DNA of 64,000 nt from JACXTP01 sp963827905 (GCA_963827905.1 CAWHCB010000001.1:186001-250000), one strand, 5' to 3'; numbered from the stretch's first letter, positions 18,491-27,844 are shown. Numbers and translations: made by a program. The notes: a model not told the origin generated them from the sequence alone.

Positions 18491-19429
18491 ATGACCGGAC
18501 TGACCTATAACCAGCTCATGAACGGTGCGGTGAGGCTCTACCATCAAGGCAGGTTCCAGGAGGCTTACGAACTGGTCACGATGAACGCCGGGAAGGTCGA
18601 GGGCAACCAGGCCCAGATCTATAACTTCCGTTTCTGTCTCGCCTGTCGCGCAGGACACCAGGGACTGGCGATGAGCATCATCCGGGAGGCGGTGATCGAC
18701 CGGGGCTATTGGTATTCCTATGAGAACCTGCTCACCGACGACGACCTGGCCCCTCTCCGCGACATTCACGAGTTCAAGAGGATGGCCGAGATATGCAAGG
18801 GACGAGAGGCGGAGGCGAGGTCCACCAGCAGACCGGAGATGGACATCGCAGTTTCTCAGGACGAGGGCCCTACCACCCTTCTCATGGTCTTGCACGGTAA
18901 CGAGGAGAACGACCAGATCGCCCGTTCCCAATGGATCGGCGATGAGGGGCCCTGCTGTCTGATGGCCTTCCCCCGCTCCTCGCAGATAGGTTTCTCAGGC
19001 GCTTATTACTGGAACGATGTGGAGCTTGGCGTGGCGGAGGTCCGGTCCCACCTGCGGGACCTGAGGCAATACTTCCCCGTCCAAAGCGTGGTCCTCGCCG
19101 GCTTCTCGGCCGGGGCCAGGGTGGCGCTTCATCTCGCCCTCGATGCGGAAAGCGATGTGCAAGGGCTGATCCTCATCGCCCCCTGGCTCCCCGACCTGGA
19201 CGAGATCTCCTCCCAGATCAGAGGGTTGCGTTCGAGGGATGTGCGATGCTACATCATATGGGGTGACCAGGACCAGGACTGCCGGGAGCACTCCAAGGCC
19301 TTGAACGAGCTGTTCGAGATCGAGGGGGTGAGGCACAGGAAGGTCGAGATACCTGCGATGGAGCACGATGTCCCATCCGACCTGCAGGCCCTGGTCCCCT
19401 CGATGCTGGCCTTCATCATGGAAAAATGA
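18491..19429 (+). CDS. Alpha/beta hydrolase with N-terminal helical domain
   Basis: The 312-residue intact protein combines an N-terminal ~110-residue helical, TPR-like part (MNGAVRLYHQGRFQEAYELV) with an alpha/beta-hydrolase. The hydrolase shows LMVLHGNEEN (oxyanion region), the nucleophile elbow VLAGFSAGARVAL, a likely acid in WGDQDQD and the catalytic His in MEHDVP. It is probably an esterase or phospholipase/carboxylesterase-type enzyme, substrate unknown. tRNA-Ser follows in convergent orientation. Confidence 0.75.
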   Translation: MTGLTYNQLMNGAVRLYHQGRFQEAYELVTMNAGKVEGNQAQIYNFRFCLACRAGHQGLAMSIIREAVIDRGYWYSYENLLTDDDLAPLRDIHEFKRMAEICKGREAEARSTSRPEMDIAVSQDEGPTTLLMVLHGNEENDQIARSQWIGDEGPCCLMAFPRSSQIGFSGAYYWNDVELGVAEVRSHLRDLRQYFPVQSVVLAGFSAGARVALHLALDAESDVQGLILIAPWLPDLDEISSQIRGLRSRDVRCYIIWGDQDQDCREHSKALNELFEIEGVRHRKVEIPAMEHDVPSDLQALVPSMLAFIMEK

Positions 19430-19443
19430 GAGTATTGAAGATG

Positions 19444-19533
19444 TGGCGCCGAGGGGGAGATTCGAACTCCCGTGGTACTGGGTACCACCAGCTCTCAAGG
19501 CTGGCGCCGTAATCCGGACTTAGCTACCTCGGC
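19444..19533 (-). tRNA. tRNA-Ser (anticodon TGA), CCA encoded
   Basis: Read on the minus strand, the acceptor GCCGAGG pairs with CCTCGGC. The anticodon arm CCAGC-CTTGAGA-GCTGG gives anticodon TGA. A long variable arm (TGGTACCCAGTACCA) marks a class II tRNA, and the T arm is GGGAG-TTCGAAT-CTCCC. The discriminator is G and CCA is encoded at 19444-19446. Confidence 0.93.
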
Positions 19534-19573
19534 CTGTGCTCGGGAGTAACCCTCCCGCCTAAAAAAGGTTACC

Positions 19574-21230
19574 TCAAAGTATCTGGAGCTGACGGTCACG
19601 GATGACCCGCTCCAGGTCGAGCTCGAAGCCCACTATCGGGTTCCCCAGGTCGAAGTTGCTGATGACCTCGGGATGGAGCTCTCCGAAGGAGCCGACCATC
19701 TCGTCCTCGAAGACTATCTGCGCCCCTCGACCAGGGATGTAGGCGCCGCTGTCGCTCGCCACCACGTAGAACTTGGAGGAGAGGTCCCGCATCACGCCCT
19801 CCACCAGGGACTTGACCTCGGTGAACGAGGCCTTGGGATGGATGCTCAGGGCGGCCAGGTGCTTGCGTCTCTTTGCGTTCAAAAGGACATCGCCCACCTC
19901 GAAGATGCGCTGAGGCAGTTCCCGGTGCTTGCTCTTCCTCAGGACGGCCAGCAGGGAGGGCGTGAGCCAGGCCCGCAGGCAGGTGTGACCTTCCGAGACG
20001 GGGTTGAGCACCTCCACCAAATCCTCCTCCGGGACGCGCATCAGGCGGAACTGGTCGTCAGGGTTGCTGAGGGTGAGGGTGGTGACCTCCCAATATCCAT
20101 ATCCGACCATGAGCTGGCGCACCAGGTCCGCGGCGCGCTCGATGCTCCTCTCCCCGCCGATGGTCTGGGAACGGGGCGGCGTGGCACCGAAGTGCTCGTA
20201 ACCGTGACCGATGGCCAGGTCCTCGACCAGGTCGGCCATGTGCATGAGGTCCATGCGCCAGGGCGGGACCATGACATCGATCCTCGCGCCGTTCGGGGCG
20301 GCATCGTAGCCCATGCGCCCCAGGCGTTGGCATATCTCCCGGTCCGAGAGCGTCAGGCCCAACCAGGAGTTGGCCCAATCGGGGTCCAGGGGCCAGCATT
20401 TTGGGTGCAGGTCGGGGGTGACCAGGGAACTGGGGCCCTTCACATGCACCGTCTCGATGTCGCCCCCGCGCTCGGCCAACGAGGTGGAGACGATGTTCAG
20501 CACGCCGGAGATGGCGAAAAGGTCCATGCCGGTGACGTCGATGAATATGTTCTTGGTCTCGGGCGTCACGGTGGTGAGCGCCCCGTTGATGATGGGCGGG
20601 AAGGACAGCACGTCGTCGTTCCTGTCCAAGATGACCGGATAAGCGGTCCTTGCCGTCCAGTATGTGGCGGTAGTCGACGCCCTTCTCGTGCTTCTGCAGC
20701 ACCTCGCGCATGGTCATGGGCTCGCTCTTGGCCAAAGGCACGAAGGAGATGGAGTCGGGGTCGGCGGCGAGGTAACGGAAGGGAGGCCTGACCTTGTCCA
20801 GGTCGTGCACGCCGATGGCCACCTTGACCCGCTTTCGGCCGACGGTGAGGTGCAGCTTCTCCTGCAGCTCCATCAGCGAACGGATCATCGGGTCCGTCAT
20901 GGTGACGTTGCGGACCACCCCCGCGACGCAGTGCGGACGGACGTCCAGCACGCTCTCCTCCCAGGTCATGGTGATGCCGGAGGGCCGGTGCGGGTACTTC
21001 TTCATGCCAGACTCGATGTCGAAGAAGGTGCGCAAGGCCCGGGACACCCCCTCCACCGAGTAGAGGTCCGGGCGGTTGGGGAAGAACTCCACCGCGGTCT
21101 CGCCCGTGGAGGGCTCGTAACGGTCCACGCTGGCCCCGATCAAGGGCACGCGCTCCAGGACCTTCTCGGCGCTCACTCCCCCGCCGACCAGGTCGAGCAG
21201 GTCGCCCATATTGAAAGTGATGACTGGCAT
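19574..21230 (-). CDS. pheT: Phenylalanyl-tRNA synthetase beta subunit
   Basis: PheT pairs with PheS to charge tRNA-Phe and provides the structural and editing module. The archaeal-type N-terminus is MPVITFNMGDLLDLVGGGVS. ETAVEFFPNRPDLYSVEG and the B3/4 domain lie upstream of a one-base shift near 20640 (an extra T before YPVILDRND). The B5 domain and the catalytic-like core (GYGYWEVTTLTLSNPD, NPVSEGHTCLR, FEVGDV, FGELHPEV) follow. The length of about 550 codons fits archaeal PheT. The gene ends 40 bp from tRNA-Ser, and hmgA lies upstream on the same strand. Confidence 0.93.
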
Positions 21231-21267
21231 GCACGCCTGCCATAAGGTTGTGGCTATTTTACCTTTT

Positions 21268-22419
21268 TCAGCGCCCCAGCTCCCGGTGCGCCTTGCCCAG
21301 CTCCCCTGCGGACTGTGCGGCAAGGGTGGACAGCTCACCGGCCAGGGTGGCCCCGGCCACGATCTCGGCGAACTTCTTGGCCTTGCCGGCACCGACGCAG
21401 TCCATGAGCGAGAGGGCCTCCTTCTGGCAGGGCAACCTCGTCCCGCCGCCGACGGTACCGACCTCGAGGCTCGGCAGTCGAACCGAAAGGTAGAGGTCCT
21501 CGCCGGAGCGCTCGCAGGTGGTCATGCCCATCGAGCCCTCCACCACCTGGGCGGGGTCCTGACCGGTGGCGATGAAGACCGCCGCCAGTATGTTGGCGAT
21601 GTGGGCGTTGTGACCGAACGACATGGCCATGGCGCTGCCGACCAGGTTCTTGCGGTAGCAGGTCTCCACCGCGCTGTCCACCGTGGTCTTCAAGCGGCCC
21701 TCCACCACGTCCTTAGGTATGGTGACGTCGGCCAGGACGATCTTGCCTCGGCCGTCGATGAAGTTCATGGCCGAGGGCTTCTTGTCCACGCAGAGGTTGC
21801 CCGAGACGGAGACCATGGTGGTGCCGGTCTCCCTCTCGATGTAACGGGACGCGGCCTCGGTGGCGATGGTGGCCATGTTCATGCCCATGGCGTCCCCGGT
21901 GTCGTAGCTGAAGCGAAGGATAGAGGCTGCGCCCGGTGGCGAAGGCCCTCACCTTGATCAATTTGCCATGGCGGGTGGTCGTCTCCGCCTCGGCCTTGAT
22001 CTCTTGGAAATGGGAATTGACGAAGTCCACCACCCTCTTGCTGTCCCGCACCCCCTTGGTGCGGAAGACCGGTGCCCGGGTCATCTCGTCCTTGATGATG
22101 AGGACGTCCGCCCCTCCGGCGGCGCTGATGGCGGAACAGCCCCGGTTCACCGAGGCGATGAGCGCCCCTTCGGTGGTGGCCATGGGCACGAAGAACTCCC
22201 CTTTGGCGTGGTCGCCGTTGATGAGCAATGGTCCGACGAAGCCCAAGCGGCACCTGCACACAGCCCACCATGTTCTCCACGTTCTTCTCGGCCAACGATC
22301 GGGTCGAAGCTGGTGTGGGCGATGTGCTCCAGAGAGGCGCCGGTGGCCTCTTCCAGACCCTTCCTGCGCTCCTCCACGTCCTCTTTGGTCCTACCACGGT
22401 TCTTAAGGCCACCGGTCAT
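21268..22419 (-). CDS. hmgA: Class I hydroxymethylglutaryl-CoA reductase (frame-disrupted)
   Basis: HMG-CoA reductase makes mevalonate for archaeal isoprenoid lipids with two NADPH. Visible motifs are ENMVGCVQVPLG, DHAKGEFFVPMATTEGALIASVNRG, the catalytic DAMGMNMAT, MSFGHNAHIANILAA and GTVGGGTRLP. Frame changes near 22308, 22250 and 21925 are each repaired by deleting one base, so the gene is almost certainly functional. The start is the ATG in MTGGLKNRGRTKEDVEERR. It lies head-to-tail with pheT downstream and the MFS exporter upstream. Confidence 0.93.
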
Positions 22420-22456
22420 GGCGATCGGACCTGGTAAGGGTTCGCTGCTCTTAATC

Positions 22457-23758
22457 CTAGTCCCCCGCCTCCGGACCGGCCTTGCCAACCGAGCAGCTCG
22501 ACTTGGCGGTCCCTTCGATGCGCATGACGCTGGGCACGAAGAAGGCGGCCATGCCCATGACCGCGGTGACCACCCCCGCGAGGATGAACCAGGGCTGGAC
22601 CCCCACGACGTCGGCCAACGGACCGGCGAAGGCCAGACCTATCGGCATCATGGACATGGCCAGGCTGGAGATGAGGGCCAGTATCCTCCCCTGCATGCCA
22701 GGCTCGACGCAGCCTTGGATGATGGCGATGATGGCGCCATTGAGCAAGGAGAACATGGCGCCGATGAACAAAGCCAGAACGAGCAGGAGCATCAGCGCGT
22801 CACTGGGGACCAATCCGATCAAGGTCGCCCCGATACCGGCCAGGAAGGTGGCGGCCATCACGGTCACGATGCGACGTTTCGTCCCGCCCCATATCCCCAG
22901 GACCAGACCACCAGCGATGGCACCACCCCCGAAGCAGGCCTCCACCCAGGCCAGGTCCAGGGCGTCCCCTTGGAAGTATTCGACCACCAGCAAAGGCATC
23001 AAAGTGAATGCGGGGGAGAGCAATAGATTGGCGACGAGGAATATCCCGACGACCTTCAAGGCACCAGACCAGTTGCGCAGTAGCGTCCAGGCGGCCTTCA
23101 TCTCCTTGAACACATGTCGCTCCTCCAGGCTGGGCTTGGGCTCAGGGATGCGTATCAGCGCCAGCGGGATGATGGCAAGGAGCGCTGTGAGGATATCGAT
23201 GGAGAGGATGTATTGGATCGGCACGATGGCGAAAAGCGCGGCGGCGATGGGCGGGGCCAGCACCGAGGAGAGCCCAAAGATGGTCTGATTGAGCCCGGCC
23301 ACCCGGGCCAAGTTCTTTTCCGGCACGAGCAGGGCGGTGGCGGCCTGACTGGCAGGCCAATGGAAGGCGGCGAGGCAGGAGCGCGCGAACAGGACGACGT
23401 ATATCTGCCATATCTGCACCGCGTCCAAGGCGAAAAGGGCCACCAGCACCAAGGTGGAGAGCGCCATCAGACCGTCCGCCCCGATCATGGTGAAACGGCG
23501 CTTCCATCGGTCCACATAGACGCCGGCGAACGGCGTCAATAGTATCTGCGGCACGATGCCCATGATGGCGGCGATGGCCAGAACGGTGGCCGAACCGGTG
23601 GTGATGGTGAGGTACCAGATCAGGGCGAACTGCACCAGGGCGCTGCCGATGACCGAGACGGCCTGCCCGCTCCAGATGGCAAGGAACCTGCCGAGCCATT
23701 TCTGTTCCTTCGCTCCCTCATCAGCAGCGGCATCCCCGCCCTTTTCCACCATGTGCAC
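22457..23758 (-). CDS. MFS exporter
   Basis: The 433-residue intact protein has about twelve transmembrane helices and the MFS loop signature in the first half (FAGVYVDRWKRRFTMIGADG, the GxxxDRxxRR motif between TM2 and TM3). It resembles EntS/MdfA-like drug or siderophore efflux carriers (MFS_3). A 35-residue charged N-terminal stretch precedes TM1. The substrate cannot be inferred. It lies upstream of hmgA on the same strand. Confidence 0.8.
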   Translation of the reverse strand: MHMVEKGGDAAADEGAKEQKWLGRFLAIWSGQAVSVIGSALVQFALIWYLTITTGSATVLAIAAIMGIVPQILLTPFAGVYVDRWKRRFTMIGADGLMALSTLVLVALFALDAVQIWQIYVVLFARSCLAAFHWPASQAATALLVPEKNLARVAGLNQTIFGLSSVLAPPIAAALFAIVPIQYILSIDILTALLAIIPLALIRIPEPKPSLEERHVFKEMKAAWTLLRNWSGALKVVGIFLVANLLLSPAFTLMPLLVVEYFQGDALDLAWVEACFGGGAIAGGLVLGIWGGTKRRIVTVMAATFLAGIGATLIGLVPSDALMLLLVLALFIGAMFSLLNGAIIAIIQGCVEPGMQGRILALISSLAMSMMPIGLAFAGPLADVVGVQPWFILAGVVTAVMGMAAFFVPSVMRIEGTAKSSCSVGKAGPEAGD

Positions 23759-23894
23759 TGGCTATGAATGTGCACAGGGTATAAACCACTTGGTCAGAAG
23801 TGGCCATCAGGGACATGACCATGGGTTATGCGGTGAGAAAAGCGCACAAGCCATTAATACCCGCGGCACCGAGGCGGTTGCGAGGTGGTTGATC

Positions 23895-24290
23895 GTGACC
23901 TATCCGGTAGAGAGGAGCGATGACGAATGGCGCAAGACATTGACGACGGACCAGTACCGCATCCTGAGGAAGAAGGGAACGGAGTTCGCCTTCCGTAACG
24001 CCTACTGGGACAACCACCGCAAAGGGAGCTATGTCTGCGCCGGTTGCGGCAACGAGCTTTTCACCTCGGATAAGAAGTTCGATTCCGGAACGGGATGGCC
24101 CAGCTTTTGGCAGCCGGTCAAGGAGGAGGCAGTGGAGTCGGAGACCGACAGGAGCCACGGCATGGTCCGGACAGAGGTCAGGTGCGCGCGATGCGGAGGG
24201 CATCTCGGACATCTATTCGATGATGGCCCCGCCCCGACCGGAAGGAGATATTGCATGAACTCCGGTTCCCTGCATTTCATCGAGAAATGA
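23895..24290 (+). CDS. msrB: Peptide methionine-R-sulfoxide reductase
   Basis: MsrB reduces methionine-R-sulfoxide in proteins. The product has the two zinc CxxC pairs (CAGCG and CARCG), GTGWPSFWQPV, GGHLGHLFDDGPAPTG and the catalytic RYCMNSGSL. The GTG at 23895 is chosen because GAGGTGG ends 6 bp upstream. A TTG at 23889 would be too close to it. The several thioredoxins elsewhere in the window are potential reductants. Confidence 0.92.
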   Translation: MTYPVERSDDEWRKTLTTDQYRILRKKGTEFAFRNAYWDNHRKGSYVCAGCGNELFTSDKKFDSGTGWPSFWQPVKEEAVESETDRSHGMVRTEVRCARCGGHLGHLFDDGPAPTGRRYCMNSGSLHFIEK

Positions 24291-24483
24291 ACATGTGTGC
24301 ATCATCGCCTGACCGATGAGGTGGGAATGCTTGGCGAAAGTGAAAATCGTGTCATGCTATAGCACGAAAAATAGACCTCTGGTTCCGATTCCTGCCCCTT
24401 CGCGGTATTAAATTAAAATACTTGAATCGTTCTTGCGTCTAGTTCAAGGGTGAATTACAACACCCAGAGGGCGATAACCGAAC

Positions 24484-24906
24484 ATGTATAGTATGAGTCC
24501 GAATACGGGTAAATTGCTTACTGATGAAGAGACGATCGAACGCTTCAGAACCAGCAAAGAGTGGGGCTTGCTCACCTCCGTGGATCTGCGCCAATGCGAC
24601 CCGGAGAAGATCCGCAGCAAGGAGACCATAGCTCAGTTCTCCATCGACCTTTGCGAGTATATCGATATGAAGAGGTTCGGGGAACCGATCGTCGTCAGAT
24701 TCGGGGCCGACCCGCGGGTGCAGGGATATTCCTTGGCCCAATTGATCGAGACCTCCATGATCTCCGGCCATTTCGCCGAAGACACGGACCGCGCATTCAT
24801 CGACGTCTTCAGCTGCAAGGAATACCCACCGAAGAAGGTGGCAGAGTACTGTGCAAAGTACTTTGGCGCAAAGGATGTCGAGTACTCGGTCTCGTTCAGG
24901 ACCTAA
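24484..24906 (+). CDS. S-adenosylmethionine decarboxylase family protein
   Basis: The 140-residue product matches the small prokaryotic AdoMet decarboxylase fold, which self-cleaves to form a pyruvoyl group and makes decarboxy-AdoMet for polyamines. The catalytic block reads T90-S91-MIS-G-H96 and DVFSC111, keeping the Ser, His and Cys positions. The residue before the processed Ser is Thr in place of the usual Glu. The N-terminal ~45 residues (TGKLLTDEETIERFRTSKEWG) are an extra helical segment. It may be a true SpeD or a diverged relative. A TATA-like attaaattaaaata lies at 24406-24419. Confidence 0.7.
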   Translation: MYSMSPNTGKLLTDEETIERFRTSKEWGLLTSVDLRQCDPEKIRSKETIAQFSIDLCEYIDMKRFGEPIVVRFGADPRVQGYSLAQLIETSMISGHFAEDTDRAFIDVFSCKEYPPKKVAEYCAKYFGAKDVEYSVSFRT

Positions 24907-25100
24907 CGAAACATTTTTGGACCGACCTTTTGTCGGTCCCATAGAAACCTTATTTTATTTCATCTTAGATTCTTTGCCGCCTTTGAATTTTGAAATTCAT
25001 CAAACCGCTGGCGGGTCCATTCCCATTGGCTCGAAGGGTCTTTTTAGGCTCGCCAGGATAGAAAGGTTTAAAATGGAATGCGCCATTCGGCAGAACACAC

Positions 25101-25178
25101 GGGCCCATAGCTTAGCCTGGCTGGAGCGCCCGGCTGATAACCGGGAGGTCAAGAGTCCAAATCTCTTTGGGCCCACCA
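25101..25178 (+). tRNA. tRNA-Ile (anticodon GAT), CCA encoded
   Basis: The acceptor GGGCCCA pairs with TGGGCCC, and the anticodon arm CCCGG-CTGATAA-CCGGG gives anticodon GAT. The T arm is AGAGT-CCAAATC... with closing pairs. The discriminator is A and CCA is encoded at 25176-25178. Its 3' half is repeated 2.6 kb away, marking an integration site. Confidence 0.92.
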
Positions 25179-25190
25179 TTTCCATCTGGC
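25156..25190 (+). repeat. attL: 35-bp direct repeat overlapping the tRNA-Ile 3' end
   Basis: This 35-bp stretch runs from the tRNA T-loop (tccaaatctc) through CCA and 12 bases beyond (tttccatctggc). It is repeated without a mismatch at 27788-27822. The integrase gene begins its 3' end 30 bp away, the usual arrangement for tyrosine-recombinase elements. Confidence 0.88.
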
Positions 25191-25219
25191 TTGACTTGAT
25201 ATTTGCCCTTTTTGGGATG

Positions 25220-26233
25220 TCAAGCCTTCACCCTCATATCTTCATCTATTTTCTCTAAGGCACTATCCATATCATCGTAATTTATTCCTAGATACTTTAT
25301 TGTCTGGATTATATTCTCATGGCCCAATAAATGAGCGATTGTTACGATATCTATCTTCTTATGATAAGCCAATCTCCCGAATGTCCTTCGGAGAGTATGG
25401 TTTGAGAAGTCAAAATTAGATCCGTATTTAACCTTTAAATCGCGAGCCACATTTTTCAAAATTTTATCTATGGCTGTCTTTTGATAAGACCCAATACGGC
25501 CATTTCTCTCATAAATGAGCAGAGAATCGGGAATTATTACATGAGGATTCTTCGTCCTTGCTCTTGTGATTATCTTATCACGTTCATTCATCCAAGAGTT
25601 AACACATTCCTTCACGAAACCTCGTAATGGAATCGTTCTTGGTTTACCACCATTCCGACCTTTACCAAGGACTTCAATTGTTATTTCTTTTATATCCTTC
25701 GTTTTAAGTCTGATGATTTCAACCCTTCGCAATCCTATCCCCAGTTCAAGGGCAATAATAATCGACTGAATTCCAGGCTGTAAAGCCCTTTTCTTCAGTT
25801 CTAAGGCCTGATCATCGGTCAACCAATCTGCGTTTATTCTCATGTCATGAGGCCAACCGATCCTCATCCTTTCCACGATGTTATTACCCTTCCACTTTAA
25901 AAAAATCCCAACAATCGCAATTCGATATCGAATGTATCTCGGGCAACCTTTAAAAAAAACATGACGAAGGTAGTTTATCTCCAGTTCCCCAATGGCCTCA
26001 GGATTTACATTCAACCCTTTATCATACAGGCCATTAAAGGCTCGGGTTAACTCATAGCGATATGTGCCCAAGGTTCGCTTGCTCCTACCTTCTTTATTCA
26101 ATATCTCCAAATATGTGTCGATGTCGTTTTGAAGGAGCCGTATTCCTGTTGGCATTTCAGATGGCTCCTTATCTGGGAGATTTTTCTTTGTAGATTTTAT
26201 TTTATTTCCAAATCTACCCTTTTGGGCTCCCAT
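25220..26233 (-). CDS. int: Tyrosine recombinase (integrase)
   Basis: The ~337-residue protein has an N-terminal SAM-like core-binding domain (LLQNDIDTYLEILNKEGRSKRTLGTYR) and a C-terminal catalytic domain. The full catalytic set is visible: Arg in LGIGLRRVEIIRL, Lys in VLGKGRNGGKPRT, HxxR in NHTLRRTFGR, His in LLGHENI and nucleophile Tyr in IKYLGI (about residue 314). It should recombine the 35-bp att sites at 25156 and 27788. The ATG at 26233 and a TTG six bases upstream are both possible starts. The gene is AT-rich and reads toward the tRNA. Confidence 0.9.
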   Translation of the reverse strand: MGAQKGRFGNKIKSTKKNLPDKEPSEMPTGIRLLQNDIDTYLEILNKEGRSKRTLGTYRYELTRAFNGLYDKGLNVNPEAIGELEINYLRHVFFKGCPRYIRYRIAIVGIFLKWKGNNIVERMRIGWPHDMRINADWLTDDQALELKKRALQPGIQSIIIALELGIGLRRVEIIRLKTKDIKEITIEVLGKGRNGGKPRTIPLRGFVKECVNSWMNERDKIITRARTKNPHVIIPDSLLIYERNGRIGSYQKTAIDKILKNVARDLKVKYGSNFDFSNHTLRRTFGRLAYHKKIDIVTIAHLLGHENIIQTIKYLGINYDDMDSALEKIDEDMRVKA

Positions 26234-26594
26234 GCCCAACTTTAATAATGGGGTAGGATATCTAAAACCTTGGTCGAGGTAGGATCGGTTAATCTTATCA
26301 AATTTAAAGATCGGTGCATCCGAAATTGGAAAAATTGATTAAATTATTTTGAATAAAAAATAAAAGACTCGGGTTAACGCGGATATCGATATAAACACGG
26401 TTTAAATTGATTCTGTTGCATTTTTATTGAATGAGACATATCAGACTATATCTAGAAATAAAAATCAATCCTAGTGGTCTCCAGCAGCCTTATTATCGAT
26501 TTTTTAATCTGGCAATCAATTAAGACCTTTTCCTTGAATATGCCAGTCATTCAATTTTGCTTCAGAAAAATGATGCTGGCTTGCCTCGGGATCT

Positions 26595-26866
26595 GAGCGA
26601 GCGAGGGAGTAACCCTGCGGGTTACGACCGAGCGAGCATACGCGAGCCCTATGGGCGAGCGTACCCCGTCAGCGTGCCTGTGAGGAACCGTTGGTTCCTG
26701 TTTAGGCACGCTTACTGGGATCATAGGATTCCGTTAGGTAAATATCGGCGTGCCTGTTTTGAACCGTAGGTTCACGTTAGGCACGCTTACGGTACCGATA
26801 GGGCTCTCTATTACGTTATTAGGCACCCTATCTAGCCTACCTATATAGCGAGCATATATATGCTCG
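26595..26866. repeat. Dense array of inverted repeats (hairpins) inside the tRNA-Ile element
   Basis: The 812-bp gap 26240-27051 has no convincing gene but holds a run of palindromes. They are GTAACCC-TGC-GGGTTAC (26609-26625), a nested AGCGTGCCT/AGGCACGCT hairpin with inner AGGAACC/GGTTCCT (26671-26712), GGGATC/GATTCC (26717-26732), a second GCGTGCCT/AGGCACGC hairpin with inner GAACC/GGTTC (26748-26786), GATAGGG/CCCTATC (26797-26832) and CGAGCATATATATGCTCG (26849-26866). GAGCGAGC-type direct repeats precede them. The arrangement would suit a replication origin, a packaging or recombination site, or a structured RNA. Confidence 0.75.
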
Positions 26867-27051
26867 AATTTGTCGAAAATAATAAATATCTCGAATCGAC
26901 AATTGTCGAATGAATTATCAAAAAAGAAAAACGGTGCAAACCACTCGCCCCTTGTTTTTGATCGGTAGGTTGCTTCTAAAAAAATTGGTTTTAAGATCTC
27001 CACGTCCGTCTTAAACGAGCTGTGTTGGATAAGAGGGTGCCGAGGTTCTAG

Positions 27052-27564
27052 TCAATTATTGTTTTTCACCCTTTTCTTGAAAGCCCTCCCCCACTCATCC
27101 GTTTTAGCAGATGGCAAATACTTACCGGTAATCCGATGGTACTCGGATGCCACTATGATGGCTATGTAATAATTGGTCGAATAAATGGGACCATTTATCG
27201 GAATGATTGTGCCCGATCCTGCCTTTTCTTTAGCCGCGTCTGTTTCCTCAGAATTCGCCCAATAGCCTAGGATATCAGACCATGCCAATTTAATCTCCTT
27301 TGATGAGCTCATGTGGAGAATTAGACCGTCATCCGAAATTTCAACGATATTTGGTCGGGTATAATACTGTCTATACCACATGGCAAATACCAAAAAGAAA
27401 GAACCTATATTCATTATTATAAAAACTGCCCATCCATCCACCGGACCCTTTTTGAAAATTATACAAAATATTCCAAATATTAATAAAATAATAAAAATAA
27501 TTTTAAAAACAGTTACAATAACCAGATTCGGTGGATTTTCATATTTCCTGGTATCCTCCACCAA
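27052..27564 (-). CDS. Membrane protein of the tRNA-Ile element, possible PH-like domain
   Basis: The 170-residue product has two transmembrane helices (about 14-36 and 46-63) and a cytoplasmic beta-rich part (NIVEISDDGLILHMSSSKEIKLAWSDI), suggestive of a bacterial PH (bPH-like) domain. A long helical tail ending in basic residues follows. No homologue is recognised with certainty. It is AT-rich like the rest of the element and reads toward the hairpin array. The stretch 27565-27787 beyond it holds only AT-rich sequence and the att site. Confidence 0.5.
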   Translation of the reverse strand: MVEDTRKYENPPNLVIVTVFKIIFIILLIFGIFCIIFKKGPVDGWAVFIIMNIGSFFLVFAMWYRQYYTRPNIVEISDDGLILHMSSSKEIKLAWSDILGYWANSEETDAAKEKAGSGTIIPINGPIYSTNYYIAIIVASEYHRITGKYLPSAKTDEWGRAFKKRVKNNN

Positions 27565-27787
27565 ACTTGCCCCCGCCCCATATCCCCATTTGGGCTTTTA
27601 ATAATTCTTCGAAGAGAGAAGCTTTGGAGAAGGGAGCTCCTAGGATAAATGCCCCGATTATCATGCTTTAAAAAATGAAAAATGAAAGGGTTTGTAGTTA
27701 TTGGTTTTCCTTCAAATTTGACACACACACATCTGAAAAAATTGAAAGGTCAGGGCAAAAATTGATCGATCCAGTTGATAATGTGAT

Positions 27788-27822
27788 TCCAAATCTCTTT
27801 GGGCCCACCATTTCCATCTGGC
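27788..27822 (+). repeat. attR: distal 35-bp copy of the tRNA-Ile 3' end
   Basis: This copy is identical over 35 bp to 25156-25190. The sequence just before it (ttgataatgtgatt) retains only a trace of the anticodon arm, so it is not a second functional tRNA. An integrase remnant starts 23 bp to the right, mirroring the att-integrase layout of the intact element. Confidence 0.88.
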
Positions 27823-27844
27823 ACACCATCATTGTTTGCCCGAT

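Larger units (their letters stand above)
25156..27822. mobile_element. Integrative element in tRNA-Ile, about 2.6 kb
   Basis: Two perfect 35-bp repeats, one restoring the tRNA 3' end, bound an AT-rich segment carrying an intact tyrosine recombinase, a 270-bp hairpin array and one membrane-protein gene. No capsid, replication or conjugation gene is seen, so this is a small integrative element, a satellite, or a deletion derivative of a plasmid or virus. Intact repeats, intact integrase and a base composition unlike the GC-rich host suggest a recent insertion. Confidence 0.85.

Noticed and set aside
26595..26866. CRISPR array
   Set aside because: The repeated units are palindromes of differing arm sequence and length, without regular direct repeats and unique spacers, and there are no cas genes anywhere in the window.
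27760..27822. Second tRNA-Ile gene
   Set aside because: Only the 3' half is present. The acceptor 5' strand, D arm and a pairing anticodon arm are missing, so it is an att copy.
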